This document shows positions 54,698 to 64,000 of a stretch of 64,000 nucleotides of DNA, piece by piece (within the stretch, counting starts at the first letter, position 1; every line of letters begins with the position of its first letter). Source of the stretch: Hypoxylon rubiginosum. Its lineage: Eukaryota > Ascomycota > Sordariomycetes > Xylariales > Hypoxylaceae. The stretch spans positions 992,001-1,056,000 of the forward strand of contig CADCXA010000016.1 of assembly GCA_902806565.1 (NCBI GenBank), given 5' to 3'. The position numbers and the translations under genes were made by a program. The notes beneath the pieces are model-generated. The model was not told the origin of the DNA and did not search any database. It saw nothing but the letters and a program-made list of their open reading frames with translations.

Positions 54698-56197
54698 TGA
54701 AACATGATCAGATATACAGTTTACAGTTATCCTTTCTTTTCTCCCATTTCTTGCGTAGGCGCCTCCGTCTCCCCACAGCTATAATACCCGTCAGAGCTTG
54801 CGAGAAAGACTCTATTATTGCTCAATCATCTTAACCGCGCGCAACGAACGCACGTAGTATTGACTTAAACCTACCCCTCTGTCTCAAATCCAACTTTAGG
54901 GCCTCATATGCTACCTACGACGAGCTGAACCGAGGCCATGGCTACTCGCAACGCGAATTCACGTGTCGAAACGAAATTAGCTATGACATACATACGTGCC
55001 AGTACAAGTGTGCCGCATCTTACTATAATACCTCGTAAGCAGGCGTGTTCCTGCGTCCCTGCACAGAACTGGGGGTTTAGTGTGTATAAATAGGTAATCT
55101 TCCAAAATCCCCGGCGGTCAATGGCGATCCTCTCTTCGTATTTATCCTGTTATCTACCATCTAAGGCCGTGTGATGCCCGGATTATACTGCCGCCCCGGG
55201 GGAAATACTAAACGGAGCTCTTCGTACCCCCCGCAGCCGTGTCCGTGGGTGCTGCCTTGGAAAAGGGGGAAAAAAGAACCCCTACCTTGAAGCTTCTAGA
55301 CTACTTGCTACATATATATGTATGTTGCTTAATAGACGCTCAGGGGTTTTCTAGACTAGCTTGTTCTTTGCCCCATATTGCACCCAATAATTCTAGCGAT
55401 AGTGGGCCAGGCATTCAGGGGTCGAAGAGTTCAACAGGTTCAAATCCGCCGGCAGCCCGGAGATCAATGATCAGATCTGACGTGGGACGCCGGATACCAC
55501 CACCCCCTATATTATACATTCGCTACCTACATTCGCACGAGTCCATATATTGCTTATTAACACCACGGACGGAGCAGCTTTCCTGCTTAATTCTTGGGCG
55601 ACGCCGCTAGCTCTGCTTTGTGCAATAGCAGGGCACTGCTAAGCGGACCCAGGCCAAAACCACACCTAACGTCCAGAGGAGACGAGAAGACGAGCGAGAC
55701 TGGCCGGATTGGGTACAACGACGCGCCGGGGACGGGCTTTGAAATAAGCAGCAAACCCGTCCAAGGTCGCGCGCACCAGTGTTAGCAGCACGAAAAACGG
55801 CCAGGGAACTGATCAATCAGATGGATATTCAGCCGCCCCTGTCCCGATGCCCGGCGTATTCGTCATCAAGCCTCTCAATCCTTCTCGCATACGGTAATTA
55901 GCTTCCAGACGGGTCTACGCAAGCAAAATCATGCCTCTCTTTTGCAGACGTGCTACTCTCTCGTATGTAGACACTCTAAGGTAGCAAAACACGCCAATGA
56001 TTAATGGCATCAGCCATATTATTTACGAAATGCCCTATTCACGCCTATATGTCTTATGAGTGAGTCACTTGCAGTCAAGAATTGTATAGCTCTTGCTATG
56101 AATTATGCATTGTTCTTCCCCCAGCGACCCGACGACTGATCTACGAATAAAGTATGTACGGAGAAAAAGAATTCATTGCGGCATCAACATCCGAGGA

Positions 56198-57079
56198 CTA
56201 GTTCTCCCTCAAGATATGGTCCCAGCCTAGATGCTCGTAGGCGCGGTCATAGCGGGAGAAGCCGCCGCTGTGCTCGCAATCCGGCCACGAGCAGCCGTCC
56301 TTCTCTTTTCTACCCTCGAAGTGGTCTCTGTATACGTGGCGGAACACGGGGTTTGCATTCGTCTGGTCGAAGAATGTCTGGTTGCAACCCGGGTAGGTGC
56401 AGACGCGAATGTGGATGGTCAGGTGGCGTCGATATTTATTCATGTAGATGGTTCTATCACAAAACGGGCACGTCCACAAAGCTCCGGGCTAATTGCGTTA
56501 GCTAATTGCTTCCCTTGGAAAGTAGGATCGTGATCACATTGTAACTTACCTCTTTATAGTACGGCGGCTCCGGTACCAGTCGGAGCTGGTCCAGTCGTAC
56601 CCCGTTGGTAAGAGGGTCGTACACCGGACCAGCCACCAGACCAGCCACCGGACCGGGAACAGGATTGGCACCAACGGCCGGGCCACCAGGAACGACAATA
56701 GGATTAGCCACCAGACCAGCCACTGGACCGGGAACAGGATTGGCACCAACGGCCGGGCCACCAGGAATGATAACAGGACCAGCCACCAGACCAGCCACCG
56801 GACCGGGAACAGGATTGGCACCAACGGCCGGGCCACCAGGAACGATAATAGGACCACCGGTGGGGGCGGTAGTCGTAGGAGGATGGTAGTGGATGGCGGG
56901 GTTGATGCCATTGCCATGGGGCCTATTGTAACAGAGTCAGTATCCGAAAACGCCGTTGCTTGAACTTGGAGGTCTAAAAGAGAATGATAGACTGTGTTTT
57001 ACGTACTACGAAGAAGTTAGCTAATGGATATTGGGATATGGCATGGCTTAATACATACCAGCTGGCCTCGGTCTGACAT
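56198..57079 (-). CDS. Small C2H2 zinc-finger protein with a 25-residue repeat arm
   Basis: Two exons are clear: 56550-56922 (N-terminal arm) and 56198-56488 (fingers), joined in phase by GTAAGT...ATTAG. The arm has three copies of a 25-residue unit whose core is PGGPAVGANPVPGPVAGLVA. The C-terminal half has three finger-like motifs: CPFC-x11-H-x3-H, CTYPGC...H-x4-H and CSWPDC...H-x4-H. The likely start is MSDRGQL (ATG at 57079, then GTATGT), but that exon ends in phase 0 while the arm exon needs phase 2, so a short extra exon or another start is missing from the model. The spaced CxxxxC fingers suggest a DNA- or protein-binding role; no orthologue is recognised. It may be lineage-specific. 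Confidence 0.65.
56620..56852. repeat. 75-bp tandem repeat, about 3 copies
   Basis: Three near-identical 75-bp units lie inside the arm exon; copies differ by a few bases (for example the GPVII, NPIVV and GPIIV variants). The unit is a multiple of three, so copy-number changes keep the frame. Confidence 0.88.
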
Positions 57080-60000
57080 CGTCGCGTTTGGTGAATTGTC
57101 TGTCTCTTATTAGCTATGTCTAATAGATGAAGACATGTATACATACTTTATTGGAAGTATAAAGATTGCTAAACACTTGGGAAGTAGTGAGGCTGAGAAA
57201 CTTTTGTAGGTGTCTAGAAGACGAGAAAAGGACGTTTAGAATGGAGAGTATTTGTGTAGAATTTTGAGATCGTTAGGATTGTGCAGGGCAAAATATCTCC
57301 ACGATGGTATCGTTGGGCCGATCAAGATCAACGCCGAGCCCCTAAAAATATCACCGTGAAGTTGTTTATTTACTGGTAGTGTTTGGGTTGGCGATGTAGC
57401 TACCGGGGCGATTTTCTGACACAGATGTATCCCAGTAGTTATGAGCCCCGTAGGACGTTAGATTCACTGCCAAAGACACTTGCAGTAGTCTTCAACAATG
57501 CCACTTAAATTGTTTGGATAGTAGGCTGTCATTGATGCCCTTCACGGCCCTTGTAGTATAAGACTTGCCAACCAGACTTAGGCTGGGCCTTGACTCTGCG
57601 TTTCGAGACCTAGGCTGATAGGGTAGAGCAACCCAAAGGTAGATCAGTGAGTCTTATGGATGGCCGAGGCGAGATATAGGTAGTATTTACATTCATGTTG
57701 AGTCAAAGGCCCTATGGTTGACTACCAAGGCTAGAGTCCCTACCTACTGTGATAGCGTACCTAGATAATCACTCGCGCTTTAAGTTCCTGTTACCGTTAA
57801 TTTTTTTTTGGGCTCGACGATAGTGAAGATTCTAGCCCTTCATTTCAAGAACTTTTCTTCCACAATGCAGATATTCTACTCGTGGCCAAAAGATACGTTG
57901 GTGTATTAAAAGAAATCTCCCTTTTGGGGGAGTTTGAGACCCAACAAAATTCGCAGTTACGTTCTTCTCAATACTATGGCCTTACACCTAGCTAAAATTA
58001 TTATTAGTTCTGGCGTGCCATACAATTTATCTAGGTAATTTACTAAACCCTACCTACTTAGGTAAATCCCTATCAAAAATGATGACTTCTTACGTGCAGG
58101 TTTCGTATCGTCAACCTCACAATGGGAGTCCTCTAAGTCGGCGAAATCGCTGTGTTGGATGAGCAAAACGCGCTGATATCTAATTAGATAAATTGGGACG
58201 AGTTCTTATCTTGCTATAGAATCTAAACCTACTTTCACAACATAGCCGCCTATGATATGCCAAGGGGGAAGAAGTGAGTACCTACCAGTAAGTGGACAAC
58301 TGCTTACCACAATAGCTCACACACCTTAGTAGCAACCCTAAAGCGAAGACGTTCCGCTAGAGAAGCAGCGCATTCAAGGACCTGGATAGTGTTGTTTCTC
58401 AAAGTCGGCGGGAAGCTGTGGGCAGCATCACCAAGTTGGATAATGCGGCCGCTAGCTGATGGCCAGCGTGGCTGGGAGTTACGAAAGGCTAGTGACTGCT
58501 AGAAACCACTCTGTTTCGGTGGTTGACGAATTGAATAGCCCAGCAGAGAGTTTCTAGGTTATCTCATTTTAGCTCGAAGTTCAGATGTGTACCTAGGCAG
58601 ATCTCCGGCCGTGTCAGCATCAAAACGTCGCCTATCTGGAGCAACTTGCTGAGTGTGACCCTAAAGGCCGTGAGATGACCAAGCCTCTTACACATAAATA
58701 CATAGATATCCTTTAAATAAAGGGATCTATGAGTGTCTTACGTTCCCGTTGTATAACCACTTCTAGGTTGTTGGTTTGGGATTCATATGTAATAAAGAGG
58801 CCGTTATACTGTTATACGATGCAACACAGCCGTGAAACAGGTGACGATATTCCTTGCAAATTTAGCAATTTCTAACAGCCTACCTAAACTAGAGTTAACC
58901 AAATGATGGACTATGGTCACAACTTAATTTACTATCAAAGAATAATTTGATGTAGGTGGCTAAGTGATTAAGGCAAGAACGATGTTACTGTTTAGGAGGT
59001 ACACATAGGTGACGTTGAGTACAACTATCCCGATCCCGATACCTCCCTCCGATATCTCCGGGATCTCCGGACCACCACCGCGATTGGCCCGGGTTCAACT
59101 CCAATCTAAAATGCAGCATCATTATAAAGTTATACTTGTTAAACTGAGGTAGATCCAATTGAGCGGATTATCTTTGTATTGAGTAACAGTTAAACATGTA
59201 GACCCCGCAGTAGCTTTAGGTATGTAATAGGTACGTAATTATTTCTCTTTTAACAACGGGACCTGGGGACCTACCTAATGACTTAGCGAACTGTGGGAAT
59301 ACGTGGTTGAAACATGAATATCAGTGTGTTATAGTAGAGAATAACATAGGTAGGGTCAAGGTAGTTTAGTTACCTTGACTTGACTACCTAATCTTACTTT
59401 TCCGCATATATGTACCGTGCCTCTTACACACTGCCAGACTGCCCAGTAGAGAGCACTTGATATTGCAAAGTGCAAAGTGCAAACAAAAATATGCATATAA
59501 TAATAGCTCCCTCCCAACTGGGTTATTTGCTGGTGAAAATACAAGATACACATCTACGGTACAATACCTACCTAGGTATAGGATATGATCCTTCTCTCTG
59601 TAGAAAAGAGGGGAAGAGGAGAAACATTTCAAGAAACGAAACCGGGCCTTATCCCTCATCGTGGTGGAGAATTAGAGATTAAAAACAGCACTTGCAGCAG
59701 GACCAAGCAGCACTTGCAGGACCGCTTGCAGGACCGCTTGCAGAGCCTGAGGCGAGTGATGCAAATGCTAAGAGGACGGAACTTGGCAAACTATACCCCT
59801 CCAGTATAAGATCGGCATTTAGGACCCTGGAAATCCGAGGGAGCCGTTTATACATGTGCAGCGGATGTAACAGTACGTAGCATTTTTAGCCGCAGTCAAC
59901 GACGTCGCTCCAACTTACAGGGTTCCCCAATGCTACCCAGCTGCAGCTCTCAAACGGCATCCCCTAGAAAACACCCCAAGAAACCCAAGAAACATGAACA

Positions 60001-60335
60001 GCCGTGAGCCGGTGATTTGCGCTCAGAGCTGTACATTCCATAGTAGTAAAAGATTTTAATACCTCTCCGATTATATCTCCTCATCTGAACCATCTGAACC
60101 ATCTGAACCCTTTTTTTTTTCTTTCTTCTCGTTTTCTGTAATACATTGACAATTTCACTAGTCTCTTTCCCCTTTTTCTTCTTTAGAATCCAATCAGTCA
60201 ATCATCCAATCAATCAATCAATCAACCAATCAACCAATCAACCAATCAACTTCTCATTTAGTCCTAGGTACCTAAGTTAGGACGTACACCATCGCATTCT
60301 ACATTCTACACGTACCTAGGTAACAATCGCCAAAT
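57080..60335. other. Gene-poor region, about 3.3 kb
   Basis: No gene was recognised. It includes AT-rich stretches, a TACCTACCTAGGTA word at 59566, a CTTGCAGGACCG repeat near 59715-59742, CATCTGAAC repeats near 60082-60108 and AATCAACC repeats near 60206-60250. From 59998 to 60335 there is no ATG on the plus strand, as expected of a leader for the CDF gene. Confidence 0.45.
60206..60250. repeat. AATC / AACCAATC tandem repeat
   Basis: Tandem AATC units pass into tandem AACCAATC units, in the presumed leader of the CDF transporter. Confidence 0.9.
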
Positions 60336-62356
60336 ATGTCGCTGGACAATTCCATCACTCGGCTGTCCAGCTCCGACTCCCGCCGAGGTCACGCCCCTTT
60401 GCCCAAGGGCTCCTCTCTAGGCCTACTGGGCGAGAGTCCTCCACCGATCTCCCCCCGCGGCTCGAGCGCTCTTACCCACCTCCTCAAAAGTCGCTCCTAT
60501 GGCTCTTTGCACAACTACGGCAGCACATGGAGAGGCGCCGTACCGAACAGCCTGAACGATGAAGAATCGGCCCTGCTGCAGCCTATGGGCTATCCGCGCT
60601 CCGAGTCCGACGACGACGAGCATCGTCGGCCTCAGGTGGACGAACGGAGGCTTAGCCAACTGCTTCAGAGCACACCCATGCGTTCCATGCGACTTATCGG
60701 CAACTCGAACCCTCTATACAGATGGGCGCGCTATTGGAAGACGGAAGAGCAGTTGAAAATCATGAAGAAGCCTCTGCGCGAATACTACGAGCGTACAAAC
60801 TACCTAGTACAGCAGTACCTCTACATCGACCGCTTGCTCGACAGTAGCCTACCTCACGACCTACTCAACGAATACAATAATCTACCTCACAGTTCGTTCA
60901 GGGACATCGATATCCCTGCCACCATTTCAGAAGAGCATTCGACTCCCAGGAGTATCGGTAAGAGTACCACTGAGGACATTGGTAGTGGTATGCATACGAG
61001 CCCTCCGAGCTCCAGGAGTCCTCAGAATTTCGAGTTCGTTACCAGCGATGATAGTGACGGCGACGCGGACTCGAAACTCCAGAGCCTTCCGGTGACAAAA
61101 AAGGTTAAGCGTACTCCGAAGGACATTTACCGCGCTACCGAGACCACGCCCTTGTTTAATAATAATGACGAAGACGAGCATTGGGATGGCCCGAAGCCAG
61201 AAATCCCGTGGCTAGAAGAAGACGAAGATCTGGACAGCAGCGACCGGATTGTGACGATAGCAATCTATGTCAACTTCGCGGCCAATTTTATCTTGCTGGC
61301 GGGTAAAATTGCCGTTGTTATTTCGGTGTCGTCTATGTCGGTACTGGCTAGTTTGGTAGATGCGGTGCTCGATTTCCTATCGACGGTCATCGTGTGGACG
61401 ACCACCTGGTTGATCTCCAGACAAGACCAGTACAAGTACCCAGTTGGAAGACGAAGATTGGAGCCCCTAGGAATTCTAGTCTTCTCCGTTATTATGATCA
61501 CCTCGTTTGTCCAAGTTGCGCTAGAATCAGTGCAACGATTGGCGTCGCCTGAGCATGAACTGGTCGAAGTGTAAGTAATAGGTAGACCCTTATCGGATTG
61601 GCGAAGCTAACTTGTTGCCAGCGGAATACCGGCAGTTAGTATCATGTTTGGGACTGTTCTCATTAAGGGACTCTGTTGGTTATGGTGTCGACTAATTAAA
61701 AATTCCAACGTTCAAGCCTTGTAAGTCTTCTTAACCTGACGGTTATCAAGTAATGTAAGTACTAATGATTCTCAAGAGCTGCAGACGCAATGACGGATGT
61801 TATTTTCAACACAGGATCTATCTTATTTCCTATAGGTATGTATTGTAAGGATGATCTTCCCGTCAATTAGTGCTAACAATTGTCACAGTCGGCTTTTATG
61901 CTAAGATTTGGTGGTTAGACGCCCTAGGTGGTCTTCTTCTATCAATTGTCGTCATCTTCAACTGGTCTGAGACCTCATTGGAACATATTAAAAACTTGTG
62001 CGGATTCTCTGCCACGGCTGATCAGCGAAACATTTGTGAGTTTCTTCATGGCACACCAATTATTGTCGTCAAATCCGCGTCATTGCTAACTCTGAATAGT
62101 GCTGTACCTGGCAATGCGCTTCGCCAAGACGATTAAACAGATCCAGGGTCTCCAGGCTTACCACGCCGGTGACAAGCTGAACGTGGAGGTTGATATTATA
62201 TTGGACGCATCTACGACGTTACGGGATTCTCACGATCTCTGTGAAAGCTTAGGCTATGTGCTGGAGTCGGTCCCGATTGTGGACAGGGCTTTTGTCCATG
62301 CTGATTACGCGAGTTACAACTTTTTACCCACCCATATGGAACAGCAGAGCAACTAA
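60336..62356 (+). CDS. Cation diffusion facilitator, Mn-type
   Basis: Five exons (60336-61570, 61622-61720, 61777-61835, 61889-62035 and 62100-62356) with introns of 51-64 nt join in phase to 598 aa. A long cytosolic N-terminus (about 1-300, Ser-rich then acidic) precedes six predicted membrane helices (about 303-500) and a C-terminal cytosolic domain (HAGDKLNVEVDI, VDRAFVHADY). The metal site is VDAVLD in helix 2 (D342, D346) and ADAMTD in helix 5 (D448, D452). DxxxD in both positions marks the Mn-CDF group, whereas Zn transporters usually have His. Members export or sequester Mn2+ in exchange for protons at organelle or Golgi membranes. The first in-frame ATG follows an AUG-free leader. Confidence 0.92.
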
Positions 62357-63737
62357 GGGCTGTTTCTTGAGGTCCGCGCTGGTTTGTTTATAAGGGACAC
62401 AATTGCATAGCCTGGTTGCGTTGCATGGTATGAGTTCGGTAGGAAAATGTTGCCTAGTTTAGAGGTTTCAAACTACGGTTTCGCGGAATGAACTATTTGG
62501 GAAACCCAGTTACCCAACTAGAGCAATGCTTATTTCAGTGATATCCTCAACGCGAGCTAATATGTCGGTCACTTCTATCTGCTATTCAGGACTTATAAAT
62601 TATTGAAATTCGTGCTAAACAGCCTGTCTGTTCCTTTTCGTTAAATTGTCGTAGTCTTGTTATAGATAAGGTATAGAGTGTTGCTACATCTACCTTTGAG
62701 TATACACCCAGATAAACTTCTCAGCTATACTTATATGACATTTTAGTGTATATACTGTTCCCGAGATGTGCCCTCAAGTGATAATATCGACCCCTATTGC
62801 GACTGTCCTGAATGTGTAACACCTTAAAGGATCAAAGTACCTAGTACCTAGAGTATATAATTATAGAACTTCATTGGAATGATGAATGGGAGAGTAGTAT
62901 CTTTTTAGTTTCAAGATAATTAAATTCAGATGAAATCTTGTCTTCCTACAAGCGAGAACCTGAAAAGTCGGACGCACTTAGAAGCGTCTACTTCTTCGAC
63001 TCCGTTTATAAAGCTTACAAACAATGCTAGGTTCCGCTCCACGGCAAAGCAAATCAAGGCAAAGAACGTGCATTTTCCAAGGATTTTAAAAAGGATCCAA
63101 GTTTAGGTACCTCCTAGGTAGGTATAGTACCTAGTAACAGGCAATCTATAGCAAGTTCAGGGCTGGCGTTGCAGAGAGGCGGGCGATAAGAGGGCCAGAC
63201 CTTGTGAGACGTTGATATGCTAGGACTCTTGATACTAAAGCGTGATGTACAGAGAGACGTAATCAGGCTGTCTCTTGGTTATCTTAGCTAGGCTTATTTT
63301 GATTCTGCTTATGTTCGGTATACCGTGGTGTCGGTAATCTCACTTGTAGTTAGCTGGGGGCCAAACTCTTAGGGAGGTACATATCAGGCAGGTATATATT
63401 AGGAGGTCGGTATCATAAATTTTAGTTACCTAACATATCATTGTGGTATTGCTCTCTTCTTTTGCTCGTGGAACTTGCCGGTCTGAGGAGGACGAGCGGT
63501 GTTACGACGAAACAGCTGGCTATTTCTGGGTACTCAAGATGTCACTCTTCCAGCTGGGCATTTTAATAATCAAATCAGTTAAACGACAAATTTCAATTAT
63601 ATTATATTGTACCTACATACCAGGCGAAATACTCTTGTATTTTCCCCCGAAATCGAAACAGTGCAAGAAACAAGTATAAACACCGAGACCTACCCCTTTT
63701 TATCCCCGACGAGACAAAAGATTCCAACAACACATTT
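62357..63737. other. Convergent intergenic region, about 1.4 kb
   Basis: No gene was recognised; it is AT-rich, with several partial TACCTAGG words around 63105-63134. Confidence 0.45.
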
Positions 63738-64000
63738 TTACACTTGCTTCCCCTTTGAAGCATCGAACGGATTATACCATTCAGAAGATCCATCCTGGTT
63801 CTTACTACGCCTGGGGAGCTTACAGTGTACCTGGCTGAGCATGTCCCGCTCCCTCGTCCTCTCCCGCTTCCGGACGAACGCGGCCTCGGCGAACAGGCCC
63901 AGGTCCTCCAGCAGGTCGCAGACGTCGTACCGCGCCCGCTCGTCGCGCGCCTCGAACTCGTACGCCTCGTCGGCGGCCCCGGCGGCCAGGGCGGCCCGCC
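63738..64000 (-). CDS. 3' part of a gene truncated by the right edge
   Basis: A minus-strand frame is open from the window edge to TAA at 63738-63740 (about 87 codons). The first part is very GC3-rich and charged: DEAYEFEARDERARYD, then a helical DLLEDLGLFAEAAFV, then a basic KRERTRERD run. After SQ (a possible donor GTACAC at about 63829) codon use changes to mixed, so the last 30 codons may be read-through of an intron rather than coding. I do not recognise the family. Confidence 0.55.
   Translation of the reverse strand, partial: RAALAAGAADEAYEFEARDERARYDVCDLLEDLGLFAEAAFVRKRERTRERDMLSQVHCKLPRRSKNQDGSSEWYNPFDASKGKQV

Larger units (their letters stand above)
51292..56197. other. Gene-poor region, about 4.9 kb
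   Basis: The first part is the presumed leader of the 896-aa gene, including a 94-codon ATG upstream ORF (51415-51696, minus). Beyond about 52 kb only short, mostly non-ATG frames occur. Simple repeats: TATCGTATA units near 53605-53630 and CTTGGT units near 54661-54697. Near 55438 a GGTTCAAATCC word resembles a tRNA B-box, but no cloverleaf forms. Confidence 0.4.

Noticed and set aside
55400..55470. tRNA-like B-box (GGTTCAAATCC)
   Set aside because: The flanking bases do not pair as a T-stem and no A-box is suitably spaced.
55239..55610. 123-codon plus-strand frame
   Set aside because: It opens at GTG and its composition is not protein-like.
56605..56889. 94-codon plus-strand frame
   Set aside because: It is the reverse frame of the 75-bp repeats, open only because the unit is a multiple of three.
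59040..59115. tRNA-like B-box (GGTTCAACTCC)
   Set aside because: No acceptor, anticodon or T stems can be drawn.

Overview
The window looks like nuclear DNA of a filamentous ascomycete (Pezizomycotina, probably a sordariomycete; a xylarialean relative is a guess). The reasons are short introns with GTAAGT-type donors, CTAAC-like branch sites and CAG or TAG acceptors (about 45-250 nt); single genes on both strands rather than operons; pyrimidine-rich leaders; and proteins of typical fungal families. I saw no rRNA, CRISPR array, complete transposon or convincing tRNA.

Layout. 0-9 kb: a weak cysteine-rich ORF (minus), a four-exon penta-EF-hand calcium protein (2769-4293, +), and a metallo-beta-lactamase-fold protein (5065-6567, -). 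9-16 kb: a P-loop sulfotransferase-like protein with membrane anchors at both ends (9059-9853, +) and a three-exon zinc-finger/RING-like protein (13321-14893, +). 16-24 kb is a tight housekeeping block: a Tls1/C9orf78 splicing factor (16421-17795, -), acylphosphatase (18109-18632, +), the DEAH helicase Prp16 (18743-21742, -) and the WD40 ribosome-biogenesis factor Pwp1 (22048-23725, +), joined by two head-to-head promoters and one close tail-to-tail junction. 24-31 kb: a conserved-looking serine-rich protein (27732-28607, +) behind an almost AUG-free leader of about 1.4 kb. 31-39 kb: a membrane-anchored polysaccharide deacetylase (+), a PLP-dependent Cys/Met enzyme (-) and a TRP-like channel with an N-terminal ML-like domain (-). 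39-51 kb: a long gap, then a PMS1-clade MutL homologue (-) head to head with lumazine synthase (+), then a large low-complexity protein of 896 aa (-). 51-64 kb: a gene-poor stretch with a small C2H2 protein carrying three 75-bp repeats (-), a five-exon Mn-type cation diffusion facilitator (+) and the 3' end of an unrecognised gene running off the right edge (-).

The genes do not form one pathway. The themes are RNA processing (Tls1, Prp16, Pwp1), calcium and metal handling (PEF protein, TRP-like channel, CDF transporter), and scattered metabolism (riboflavin, sulfur amino acids, wall polysaccharide). There is no sign of a secondary-metabolite cluster. The least expected signals are the AUG-depleted leader at 26.3-27.7 kb, abrupt GC3-saturated exons inside otherwise ordinary genes, the in-register tandem repeat in the small zinc-finger gene, and a recurrent TACCTAGGTA word confined to non-coding DNA. 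All splice models were read by eye and are unverified by transcripts.
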